A stretch of 61,362 nt of DNA, taken from contig JAFZPV010000030.1 in assembly GCA_017552535.1 (NCBI GenBank), positions 1 through 61,362 of the forward strand, in the 5' to 3' direction. How positions within the stretch are numbered: position 1 is the stretch's first letter; every line of letters begins with the position of its first letter. Of the stretch, positions 1-7,152 are shown in pieces. The position numbers and the translations under genes are program-made. Source of the stretch: Clostridia bacterium. Lineage in GTDB: Bacteria; Bacillota; Clostridia; Christensenellales; Aristaeellaceae. A model generated the notes under the pieces. That model was given only the letters and a program-made list of their open reading frames with translations. It did not search any database and was not told the origin of the DNA.

Positions 1-114
1 ACAAGGATAATATTAGGACTACGTACAGCCGGATGGAGTAAAGAAAAAATAAACAATTTCTTACTATATATAGAATCCGGAGAAGACCGATATAAACCAA
101 CACCAAATAAATAA
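1..114 (+). CDS. C-terminal fragment of an unknown AT-rich protein
   Basis: The frame is open from the first base of the window and ends at three consecutive TAA codons starting at 112. It encodes 37 residues including GLRTAGWSKEKINNF and ending YKPTPNK. Codon use is AT-rich, unlike the chromosomal genes downstream, which fits a gene of the integrated element. I do not recognise the family; the small charged C-terminus with a GW-S/K-E-K-I helix looks like many phage or ICE accessory proteins. The start lies outside the window. Confidence 0.45.
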   Translation, partial: TRIILGLRTAGWSKEKINNFLLYIESGEDRYKPTPNK

Positions 115-373
115 TAATAATGTAATATTTTACTGGTAGTAATAAAAATCTGATCTGTCATTACATATAATGTATAATGGCTATATTTCAATAATAATAA
201 AACCTAATCATAGCTCCGGTAGATCTGATCTGCAGCTCATAAGATCTTAATAAACTGGAAATTTTAAAACCTTTTATGCAACAGAAGAAATAAAACGAAG
301 CCCTTAATAAAAAACTAAACCTGACGAAAATAACAAATAGATGAAGCTGTTGAAGATATGGTATACCAAAAAA
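1..373. mobile_element. Distal end of an AT-rich integrated element
   Basis: This segment is strikingly AT-rich compared with the GC-rich remainder of the window, and the change happens abruptly inside a tRNA-like sequence at about 374. After a short open frame (1-114) there is no convincing gene in 115-373, only AT-rich sequence with many stop codons. A tRNA gene cut at its anticodon loop by foreign DNA is the classic footprint of site-specific integration of a phage, ICE or island by a tyrosine recombinase. The integrase and the reconstituted tRNA would lie to the left, outside the window. A chimeric contig join is the main alternative. Confidence 0.6.
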
Positions 374-415
374 CTCTTAATCAGGGTGTCCAGGGTTCGA
401 GCCCCTGAAGGTGTA
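374..415 (+). other. 3' half of a tRNA-Lys(CTT) gene, likely attachment site
   Basis: The sequence starts in an anticodon loop CTCTTAA (374-380, anticodon CTT), continues through the 3' anticodon-stem strand TCAGG, a variable region, a perfect T-arm (CAGGG, loop TTCGAGC, CCCTG at 391-407), a 7-nt acceptor strand and discriminator A. The 5' half is missing: the bases before the loop are AAAAA and cannot pair with TCAGG. This is therefore a 3' tRNA remnant and most simply an att site left by an element integrated in tRNA-Lys. A tRNA terminator follows directly. Confidence 0.7.
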
Positions 416-419
416 GGAA

Positions 420-446
420 AAGCCCGAATTTCGGGCTTCTTTTTTA
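420..446 (+). terminator. Rho-independent terminator of the tRNA-Lys locus
   Basis: A 9-bp stem AAGCCCGAA/TTCGGGCTT is followed by CTTTTTTT. It lies just past the tRNA 3' end and before the next gene. Confidence 0.8.
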
Positions 447-502
447 TGATTACGAGCGTCTTCGCTTTTTGGCGGCGCGCTCATCCGGCGGGAGGTGAAA
501 GC

Positions 503-1594
503 ATGTCCGCAGAACGGGAAGACGGCGTTTATGCCGAAAAGCCGTCCCGCAGTACGTCCCAGCGCAAAAGGTATCTGCGCGCCGCGGGCGTGCTGGCCTT
601 CATCGCGGTGAACGCGCTGGTGCTGTTTTTCACCGCACGCTCGGATTTTTCCCGTCCCGGCGAAAAGCTTTCCTATTCCCTGGCCAGCGAGCACAGCCTC
701 AGGAACGCCGCGTGCGCGCTTGGCTGCGTGGCGCTTGCCCTCGCCGCCGAAACGATAAAATACCTTTTGATGATGAAGCGCCTGAAGCACCGCCTGTCCC
801 TGCGCACGGCCTTCGAGGCCACGGCGCTCGGAAAATACTACGACTTCGTGACGCCCTTCGGCACCGGCGGGCAGCCGTTTCAGATCTGGTATCTGCATTC
901 CAGCGGTTACAGCGGCGGCGCGGCTTCGGCCATGCCGCTGGCGGAATACATCACCAAGCAGAGCGCCATCGTGTTGATGTGCCTGGCCGCCCTTTCATTC
1001 GGCCGCGAGACGGCGGGCGCCCTGGGCATACGCATCGCGGCCTACGCGGGGCTTCTGGCCTACATGCTGGTGCCCGCGATGGTGGTGATCTCCGCCCTTT
1101 CCCCCTCCGCTTCCGCGCGGATCGTGGGCTTCTTCGTGCACGTCGGCGCAAAACTGCGCCTGCTGCGCCATCCGGAAAGGACCGTGGAGCGCATAGAGGC
1201 TGCCCTCACCCGCTACTCCGACAGCCTGAAGCGCCTGGCCGCCGGCCACTGGCTGTTCGCGGTCCTGTTCGCCCTGTCGCTGGTGGGGCAGGCCGCCCTG
1301 TTCTCCATCCCCTACTTCGTGCTGCGGGTCTTCGGCGGGCATACGCCCTATCTGCAGGCCGTGTGCATGTGCGTGTACGTATACGCCTCCACCACCATCG
1401 TGCCCACACCTGGAAACGCCGGAGCTGCGGAGGGCTCGTTCTACCTGCTGTTCGAGCAGATGGAGGGCTCGGGCCTGTTCTGGGCGATGCTGGCCTGGCG
1501 CTTTTGCAGTTATTACATCTTTATTCTGCTGGGGCTGGTGATCTACGCGGTGAAGCTGGCCGAGAATGCGTTTTCCTCCCGCCGGCACGAATAG
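503..1594 (+). CDS. Lysylphosphatidylglycerol synthase TM-region / YbhN-type flippase-like membrane protein
   Basis: This 363-residue protein has an N-terminal basic segment, then about eight hydrophobic segments, with the family hallmarks GTGGQPFQIWYL in the first third and PTPGNAGAAEGSF near the C-terminus. These place it in the LPG_synthase_TM/UPF0104 family, the integral membrane flippase half of MprF that also occurs as a stand-alone protein. The soluble aminoacyl-transferase half is absent, so lipid lysinylation cannot be inferred. The start is ATG 503 because GGGAGGTGAAA lies just upstream; the frame is open further back, but that part runs through the tRNA and terminator. It is a single-gene unit with its own ribosome binding site, followed by convergent genes. 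Confidence 0.88.
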   Translation: MSAEREDGVYAEKPSRSTSQRKRYLRAAGVLAFIAVNALVLFFTARSDFSRPGEKLSYSLASEHSLRNAACALGCVALALAAETIKYLLMMKRLKHRLSLRTAFEATALGKYYDFVTPFGTGGQPFQIWYLHSSGYSGGAASAMPLAEYITKQSAIVLMCLAALSFGRETAGALGIRIAAYAGLLAYMLVPAMVVISALSPSASARIVGFFVHVGAKLRLLRHPERTVERIEAALTRYSDSLKRLAAGHWLFAVLFALSLVGQAALFSIPYFVLRVFGGHTPYLQAVCMCVYVYASTTIVPTPGNAGAAEGSFYLLFEQMEGSGLFWAMLAWRFCSYYIFILLGLVIYAVKLAENAFSSRRHE

Positions 1595-1618
1595 CACCCG
1601 GGCCCGCCCGGGCGGCGT

Positions 1619-2101
1619 TCAGCGCGTGATCTCCATGAAGATGTCCTTCTCCGTGCAGTCATATTCGCGAAAGCCGCATTTTTCATACACGTGGATGGCC
1701 CTGGCGTTATTGGGGTAGACCTTCAGGAATATCCGCGCAAGCCCCAGGCTGTCAAAGCCGTAAGCCGTCATCGCGCGCACCGCTTCCTGCCCGTAGCCCA
1801 GGTCCTGCTTGTCCCCGGTGACGGCGATGCCCAGCTCGCCCGTGCCGTCCTTTACGTCCATCAGCTCAATATTCCCGATGAACGCGCCGCTTTTCTTTTC
1901 GATCATGGAGAATAGAAAAGCGTTTTCTTCCCGCTTGCCGCGTATCCAGCTCAGTTCCTTGTCCTCCGGGATCGCTTCGGTCCTGTCGCCGATGAACCTG
2001 GCCACGCGCTGAATATCGTTGACCATGGCAAGGTAATCCTTCACCAGTTCCTCCGTGACCCTGACATAGCGGATGCTGTCCGATTCAAATACAGTTTCCA
2101 T
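1619..2101 (-). CDS. GNAT family N-acetyltransferase
   Basis: This 160-residue protein has the GNAT layout: an N-terminal strand METVFESDSIRYVRV, a central beta-strand pair with NIELMDVKDGTGELGIAV, an acetyl-CoA loop around KQDLGYGQEAVRAM (a variant of the Q/RxxGxG/A motif), then LARIFLKVYPNNARAIHVYE and KCGF, typical of RimJ/RimL-like enzymes. The acceptor cannot be told from sequence; small molecules, protein N-termini or antibiotics are all possible. I chose the ATG at 2101 over the one at 2107 because the upstream GAGG is 7 nt from it but only 1 nt from the other. It is the last gene of the leftward group hydrolase-epimerase-GNAT, behind a hairpin. Confidence 0.85.
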   Translation of the reverse strand: METVFESDSIRYVRVTEELVKDYLAMVNDIQRVARFIGDRTEAIPEDKELSWIRGKREENAFLFSMIEKKSGAFIGNIELMDVKDGTGELGIAVTGDKQDLGYGQEAVRAMTAYGFDSLGLARIFLKVYPNNARAIHVYEKCGFREYDCTEKDIFMEITR

Positions 2102-2126
2102 ATCCATACCTCGTCTGAAATATAAT

Positions 2127-2178
2127 GCGGCAGGGCGCAGTCTCCCCGTTTTTTTGGGGGGGGTATGTGCCCTGCCGC
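2127..2178 (-). terminator. Strong intergenic hairpin, probable terminator or attenuator
   Basis: A perfect 10-bp inverted repeat GCGGCAGGGC/GCCCTGCCGC encloses a second C-run/G-run hairpin. It lies between the epimerase and GNAT genes. On the minus strand it is followed by ATTATATTT rather than a clean T-run, so termination may be partial. Confidence 0.5.
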
Positions 2179-2201
2179 GATGTGCCTTTGAACAGCCGCG
2201 C

Positions 2202-3287
2202 TTACTTCTTCACGCTGAAGGCGTACACCGTGCTGGAGCGGAAGGGCTTATCCTTTTCCACCTTCATCAGCTGGAAGCCGTCCTCGCCCGCGTGGTGAAT
2301 GGAGTCCGGCGCGCACTGGGTCTCCAGGCACAGCGCCCGCCTTTTGCCGTAGCCGCGCTTTTCCTGGGCGTTGAAGCGTCTTAAATGATTGGCGGTGTAC
2401 AGCTGCACGCAGGGCATATCGGTGTACACGTCCATCACGCGGCCGCTGAGCCGGTCGCACACCCGCGCGGCGGGCCTCAGGCCCGTAAGGTCCACGGGTT
2501 CGGACAGGATATAGTTGTGGTCGTAGCCCGCGCCCAGGATCATCTGCGCGTTCTCCTTTTCGCAGGCAAAGCCGTCGGCGAGCTTCTTGGGCTGCCTGAG
2601 GTCGAAGGGCGCGCCTTCCACCTTGGCCGCCTTCGTGGGGATGCTGCCGTCTTTAACCTCGGTGTAGCGGTCCGCGAAGATCTGCACCGTCTGCCGGTCC
2701 ACCTTGGGCACGCGCCTGCTGCCCAGGCCCGCGATGTTGAAGTACGTATGGTTGGTGGGCGAAAGGAAGGACGGCTCGTCGCTCTCGGCTTCGTAGTCGA
2801 TGCGCAGGGTGTTGCCCTCGTCGAACGTGTATTTTACCGTCACGCGCAGGTCGCCGGGAAAGCCGGTGTCCCGGTTTAAAAACACGTGCTTAAGCGTGAG
2901 CACCGCCTTGCCCGCGTCCGCCTGGATCTCAGAATCCCACACGCAGGCGTGGAAGCCGAAGTCGCCGGAATGCAGAAGCGTCGTGCCGCCTTCGTTGGGT
3001 TCAAAGCGGTATTCCTTTTTTTCAAACTTAAAGCTCGCGCCCGCGATGCGGTTGCCCACCGGGCCGATCAGCGCGCCCAGGTAGCCGGGGTTTTTGATGT
3101 ACTGTTTGGGATCGTCAAAGCCCAGCACCACGTTTTCAACAATGCCTTTTTTGTCGGGCACGCGCACGGCGATCACCGCGCCGGCCAGGTCCGTGATCAC
3201 GCAGGACGCGCCCTTGTCCGTGGTCATTTCGTATTTGAACGCCTGTTTTCCGTACGCCCTGCCGAAGGGAGTTACCTTGATCTTCAT
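2202..3287 (-). CDS. galM: Aldose 1-epimerase (mutarotase)
   Basis: This 361-residue protein interconverts alpha and beta anomers of aldohexoses, feeding sugar kinases in the cytoplasm. The galactose-mutarotase fold is clear: IGPVGNRIAGASF early on, LLHSGDFGF with conserved His106, SPTNHTYFNIAG with the catalytic-acid His180, GAGYDHNY, and CLETQCAPDS with the general-base Glu322. Length is normal for GalM. The ATG is preceded by GGAGG at good spacing. It follows the beta-lactamase-like gene by 18 nt, so the two are probably co-transcribed from the promoter near 4751-4779. The exact sugar is not predictable. Confidence 0.93.
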   Translation of the reverse strand: MKIKVTPFGRAYGKQAFKYEMTTDKGASCVITDLAGAVIAVRVPDKKGIVENVVLGFDDPKQYIKNPGYLGALIGPVGNRIAGASFKFEKKEYRFEPNEGGTTLLHSGDFGFHACVWDSEIQADAGKAVLTLKHVFLNRDTGFPGDLRVTVKYTFDEGNTLRIDYEAESDEPSFLSPTNHTYFNIAGLGSRRVPKVDRQTVQIFADRYTEVKDGSIPTKAAKVEGAPFDLRQPKKLADGFACEKENAQMILGAGYDHNYILSEPVDLTGLRPAARVCDRLSGRVMDVYTDMPCVQLYTANHLRRFNAQEKRGYGKRRALCLETQCAPDSIHHAGEDGFQLMKVEKDKPFRSSTVYAFSVKK

Positions 3288-3305
3288 AGTACGCCTCCGT
3301 ATGAT

Positions 3306-4718
3306 TTATGCTTTTTGAAATACGATCTTTCCGTTGGGAAAGCCTATGCCGTATCCGTCGAAAACAACATTGCCTCCCTCAAAGCTGAACCGGCCCTCCC
3401 AGGTATTCGGGTCGCCGGGCGAGCGCAGGCTGATGTACAGCGCGCGATCGCGCACGGCGTACATGCCGAAATAACGGGTGTTCCAGCTGCGCCAGCCGAA
3501 CACCGCCGCGGGCGCGGGCTTTCCCCTGCCCAGATAGATTTCCGCGCTTTCCTCCGGGCTGCTGCCCAGGCGCAGGCGCAGCGTGCCGTACGCGCTCCGG
3601 GCAAAGCACAGATAAAAGTCCGTTCCGTTTATCTCGGCCTTGCAGGTATCCTCCGGGATGCAGATGCCGCTTCCGTCATCCTCAGGCAGCGGGTACGTCA
3701 GGGCGGCAGTGTCCTTTTTGAGCGCCTCCCATTCTGCGTCCGGCGAAGGCGCCGCGTCGAAGGCCGCCCAGATATGATCCCGGAACAGCTTCATCTCAAG
3801 CCCCATATCCGCCGCGCCGCAGGTGACGGCCAGCACGGCGTCACGCTTTTCGTCAACCATGCAGATCTGGCCGTACATACCGTCGCCGCGGAAGCGGCCG
3901 TCCATGCAGCGCCAGAACTGGAAGCCGTAGCCCTGTCCCCATTCGTTGCCTTCCTGACGCACGCCCTCGTAATTGGCGATGTGCTCCCGGGTCGCCAGCT
4001 CCATCCAGCCCTTGGGCAGCACCTGCTGTCCGTTCCACATGCCGTGATGCAGCAGGCACTGTCCGAAGCGGGCGATATCCTCACTGGACAGATGCAGCCC
4101 GAACCCGCCGCAGCACACGCCCTGGGGCGACATATCCCATTGCGGCTTTTCGATGCCCAGCTTTTCAAACAGGCGCGGCATCAGGTAATCGCGTATGTTC
4201 TGCCCTGCGGCCTTCTGCACCATGCAGCTCACCAGATACGTGCCCATGGTGTTGTAGTGGAAATGCGTCTTCGGCGCATAGAGCAGCTTATGGCTGAGCA
4301 CGTGCCCGGCCCAGGTGACGCTTTGGTCAGAGGGCTGCGAGTCCGATTCGGGATCGAGGCCGGAGCCCATGCACAAAAGCGTTTCAAGCGTGACATTTTT
4401 GAGGTCGTCCCGCCCCTCCGGGATCTCCTCCGGCAGCACATCCCAAACGGAAGAATCCCACTTCAGCAGGCCTTCGCTCACCGCAAAGCCCGCCGCGGCG
4501 GAACAGAAGGATTTGCTCAGGGAATACAGCGTGTGGGGCGTTGTGTCGTCGTAGGGCGCCCAGTTCATGCGGCAAACGGTTTTGCCGTGCCTGAGCAGGA
4601 TCAGGCTGTGAAACTGCACGCTGCCCGTCGCTTCCCGCGCCGCGCGGATGAATGCTCTTAGACCTGCCGAAGATACGCCCGCGTCCTCCGGGCGTGACCA
4701 GGCTGCAAACGCGCTCAT
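3306..4718 (-). CDS. Serine hydrolase of the beta-lactamase/penicillin-binding protein (class C-like) family
   Basis: This 470-residue protein carries the active-site tetrad motif SxxK at Ser66-Lys69 (LYSLSKSF), followed by the usual helix AAGFAVSEGLL, and HYNTMGTYLVS as the Y-x-N equivalent. The C-terminal ~110 residues form an extra beta domain seen in many esterase- or aminopeptidase-like members. There is no signal peptide, so it is probably cytoplasmic and more likely an esterase or peptidase than a resistance beta-lactamase. It has its own promoter (TTGCTT-17-TAAAAT) in the divergent region with the gene at 4855 and starts the leftward group ending in GNAT. Confidence 0.85.
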   Translation of the reverse strand: MSAFAAWSRPEDAGVSSAGLRAFIRAAREATGSVQFHSLILLRHGKTVCRMNWAPYDDTTPHTLYSLSKSFCSAAAGFAVSEGLLKWDSSVWDVLPEEIPEGRDDLKNVTLETLLCMGSGLDPESDSQPSDQSVTWAGHVLSHKLLYAPKTHFHYNTMGTYLVSCMVQKAAGQNIRDYLMPRLFEKLGIEKPQWDMSPQGVCCGGFGLHLSSEDIARFGQCLLHHGMWNGQQVLPKGWMELATREHIANYEGVRQEGNEWGQGYGFQFWRCMDGRFRGDGMYGQICMVDEKRDAVLAVTCGAADMGLEMKLFRDHIWAAFDAAPSPDAEWEALKKDTAALTYPLPEDDGSGICIPEDTCKAEINGTDFYLCFARSAYGTLRLRLGSSPEESAEIYLGRGKPAPAAVFGWRSWNTRYFGMYAVRDRALYISLRSPGDPNTWEGRFSFEGGNVVFDGYGIGFPNGKIVFQKA

Positions 4719-4750
4719 ACCGTTACCTCCCGCGTGTTTCGTTGAACAAC

Positions 4751-4779
4751 ATTTTAGCAGACATCACCGCAAAAAGCAA
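4751..4779 (-). promoter_or_regulatory. Sigma-A promoter for the leftward hydrolase-galM-GNAT group
   Basis: On the minus strand TTGCTT (4779-4774) and TAAAAT (4756-4751) are 17 bp apart, upstream of the gene starting at 4718. Confidence 0.6.
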
Positions 4780-4787
4780 CACCGCCC

Positions 4788-4816
4788 TTGAATTGATGAA
4801 GGAAACCATGTATAAT
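4788..4816 (+). promoter_or_regulatory. Sigma-A promoter for the C45-family gene
   Basis: TTGAAT (4788-4793), 17-bp spacer, TATAAT (4811-4816). It is divergent from the hydrolase promoter, with the two -35 boxes only 8 bp apart. Confidence 0.75.
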
Positions 4817-4854
4817 ACTCCAGAACAAACAGCCGTCCACGGGAGGATAAGCCT

Positions 4855-5934
4855 ATGCGTATACCGGAGATCGTGCTTGCGGGCTCGCCCTATGAAAAAG
4901 GCCTCATCCACGGCCGCGAGTGCCGCGCGCAGCTGATGCGCTCCCTCGAGACCTACCGGCACCGCTACTACGTTTCCAAAAAGATCACCTGGGAAGACGC
5001 AAGGCTCATCGCCCGGCGCTTCTCAGGCCTGTTCACCGGCGAATACGCCCGGTACGCCGAAGAGATGAAAGGTATCGCCCAGGGCGGCGGGCTGGAATTC
5101 GAGGACGTTCTCGCCCTGAATCTGAGAAGCGAGATCCTGTATTCCGGCATCGCAAAACCCGGCGAGGCGGATGGCGAATGCACGGCCTTCAGCGCGGTTT
5201 TCCCTGCCGCAAAGGACGGCCACGCCCTGGCGGGCCAGACCTGGGACTTTACCCGCGCCCAGCGGGAAGCATCGCTCATGGCCAGAGTCCCCGCCGAAGG
5301 CGATACCCCCGCCATGCTCATGCTGCTGGAAGGCGGCATGGTGGGCGGCAAGGGCATAAACGGCGCGGGCATCAGCCTGACGCTGAACGCCCTCACCACA
5401 AAGAAAACAGATACCGGCATACCGCTGCACGTACGCATGCGCCGCGTACTGGAAGCGGGCAGCCTGAGCGCCGCCTACAGCCGCGCCACCGTGACGCCGA
5501 TCCCCGTGCCCGTAAACCTCATCATCACCCACAAAGACGGCCTCAGCCTGTGCCTGGAGATGGACCCCGAAGGCGTGGACGTGATCCAGCCCGAAAACGG
5601 CGTGATTGTGCACACCAACCATTACATCGGTCCCCGCATGCGCCTCAGCCACGCCCACGCCGGCGCGGGCAGCACCTACATGCGTTTTCAGCGGATGCGG
5701 CAGCTGATGTATTCCAAGCAGAGCCTGACCCTTCAGGACCTCGAGCTTTTCTGCCGGGATCACAAGGGCTGGCCCACCTCCATCTGCGTGCATCCGGAAC
5801 CGGGCACGCCCCCGGAAAAGCTGCCCTATTCCGGCTCCACCAACCAGGCTTTCGTGACCGACCTCACTTTGGGACGCTTCCGCTTCGTGATGGGCAATCC
5901 CTGCGAAGGCGAATTTGAGGACTACTCACTTTAG
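4855..5934 (+). CDS. C45 family autoproteolytic acyltransferase/hydrolase (Ntn hydrolase)
   Basis: The 359-residue protein resembles the acyl-CoA:6-aminopenicillanate acyltransferase family. It begins with GSPYEKGLIHGRECR, typical of the propeptide. Cys109 in GECTAFSA is the expected autocleavage site and N-terminal nucleophile, followed by GQTWDFTRAQ and GINGAGISLTLNAL. Known relatives hydrolyse or transfer acyl groups on amides, and many Firmicutes members are uncharacterised peptidases. GGGAGG-type Shine-Dalgarno precedes ATG 4855. No secretion signal is visible. Its 3' end abuts a heptad-repeat element. Function beyond amide hydrolysis is not assignable. Confidence 0.85.
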   Translation: MRIPEIVLAGSPYEKGLIHGRECRAQLMRSLETYRHRYYVSKKITWEDARLIARRFSGLFTGEYARYAEEMKGIAQGGGLEFEDVLALNLRSEILYSGIAKPGEADGECTAFSAVFPAAKDGHALAGQTWDFTRAQREASLMARVPAEGDTPAMLMLLEGGMVGGKGINGAGISLTLNALTTKKTDTGIPLHVRMRRVLEAGSLSAAYSRATVTPIPVPVNLIITHKDGLSLCLEMDPEGVDVIQPENGVIVHTNHYIGPRMRLSHAHAGAGSTYMRFQRMRQLMYSKQSLTLQDLELFCRDHKGWPTSICVHPEPGTPPEKLPYSGSTNQAFVTDLTLGRFRFVMGNPCEGEFEDYSL

Positions 5935-5940
5935 GACGGA

Positions 5941-6158
5941 GTGTGGAATCAGGAGTGAGGAGTCAGGAGTTTTGAATGGTTGTGAAGCGGCTTCTCGCAT
6001 AGCCATGCCAAGCCCCTCACGCAAAAAACTCCAGTCCCCAAGCAAACCACTCCAAATCCATGCAGCGCATGAAACAAAGTGTGGAGTCAGGAGTTTTAAA
6101 TAGTTTATCTGACGCACCCAACCATCAACTCCACACTCCTAACTCCTAACTCCTAACT
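5941..6158. repeat. Heptad-arm repeat element 1
   Basis: The left part contains AGGAGTG/AGGAGTC/AGGAGTT heptads after GTGTGGAATC (5941-5975). A second GTGTGGAGTCAGGAGTTTT is at 6079-6097. The right part is the opposite strand version, AACTCCACACTCCTAACTCC and further ACTCCTA heptads (6127-6158), preceded by GCACCCAACCA. Left and right arms can pair. Two related elements are at 9260-9397 and 53936-54058. No protein is encoded. Confidence 0.75.
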
Positions 6159-6180
6159 TTTTTGCGAGGTGCATCATCCC

Positions 6181-7152
6181 ATGACTTCTCCCCTCTCCCT
6201 TTTCGCTGGTTTTGACGGCGGCGGCAGCAAGACCGCCTGCACGCTGTGCGACATTTCGGGGCGCATCCTGGGCGAGGGCGAGGGCGGCCCGTCCAACTAT
6301 CTCTACTGCGGGGAGGATACCGCGCTTTCCTCCATGCAGGCCGCGCTGTGGGCGGCGTTTCGTGAAGCCGGGCTTGCCCCGGCGCAGCTGGAAGCCGCCT
6401 ACGTGTCCTCTGCCGCGATACGCACCTACGACGGCGAAAAGCACAAACCCTTTTTCGCCCGCAGCGTGGACGCGCGCCGCCTGGTATGCGAGGGAGACAT
6501 CTACCCCATCTGGTACGCCGGCGCGCGGGGCGAGCCCGCCGTGGTCAGCATCGTGGGCACGGGCGCGATCACCTATCTTTTCCGCGGAGCGGACTATATC
6601 CGCGTAAGCGGCTGGGGCCCGCTGCTGGGCGACGAGGGCAGCGGGTACGATATCGGCCTGGGCGCCGCCAGGCTCGCCATGCACATGCACGACGGACGCA
6701 CGGAGATGGAGGAAGCGTTCTTCCGGGCCGTGCTTGCCCATTTTGAAGTGGCGGAAGCGCGGCTCATGATCGGCGCCGTCAAAACGGACGACTCCCGCAA
6801 GCGTATCGCCTCGCTGGCCCGCACGGTATGCGTTCTGAGCACGCAGGGCAGCCCCTCCGCAAACAGGCTGCTGGACGATGCCGCCGAAGAGGCGCTTTCC
6901 GCCGTGCGCGCGGCGCTGAAGCGCGACGGGCAGACCGACCGCCTGCCGCTGATCCTTTCCGGCGGGCTGGTGACGCCCGGCTCCCTGATGACAGAGCGCA
7001 TAACCCGCCTGGCGCACAGCGAAGAGCGCATCCTGCGCGTGACGCCCATCGACATAAAGCCCTCCCGCATATGTGCCGCGCTGGCGCTCAGGGAGGCGGG
7101 CGAAAACGAAGCGGCGGAAACGCTGCTGGCAAAAGCGGGCGGGCAAAAATGA
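6181..7152 (+). CDS. BadF/BadG-type ATPase, N-acetylglucosamine kinase-like
   Basis: The 323-residue protein has the ASKHA phosphate-1 loop FDGGGSKTACTL at the N-terminus, VSIVGTGAITYLF as the phosphate-2-like strand, GWGPLLGDEGSGYDIG, which is the hallmark of N-acetylhexosamine kinases of this family, and LSGGLVTPGS as the adenosine motif. It likely phosphorylates GlcNAc or a related amino sugar taken up or recycled from cell wall. ATG 6181 is chosen; a GTG at 6169 overlaps the only GAGG. It overlaps the next gene by ATGA. The neighbouring SIS gene (9436) supports an amino-sugar role. Confidence 0.85.
   Translation: MTSPLSLFAGFDGGGSKTACTLCDISGRILGEGEGGPSNYLYCGEDTALSSMQAALWAAFREAGLAPAQLEAAYVSSAAIRTYDGEKHKPFFARSVDARRLVCEGDIYPIWYAGARGEPAVVSIVGTGAITYLFRGADYIRVSGWGPLLGDEGSGYDIGLGAARLAMHMHDGRTEMEEAFFRAVLAHFEVAEARLMIGAVKTDDSRKRIASLARTVCVLSTQGSPSANRLLDDAAEEALSAVRAALKRDGQTDRLPLILSGGLVTPGSLMTERITRLAHSEERILRVTPIDIKPSRICAALALREAGENEAAETLLAKAGGQK

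Noticed and set aside
341-502. N-terminal extension of the flippase-like gene from ATG 341
   Set aside because: It reads through the tRNA remnant and its terminator and has no Shine-Dalgarno; ATG 503 has a strong one.
5926-6117. Small minus-strand protein within heptad-arm element 1
   Set aside because: It is a translation of repeat sequence without a Shine-Dalgarno.
6828-7148. Upstream extension of the frame that leads into the membrane/ceramidase fusion
   Set aside because: It is the out-of-frame shadow of the kinase gene; the ATGA overlap at 7149 is the natural start.
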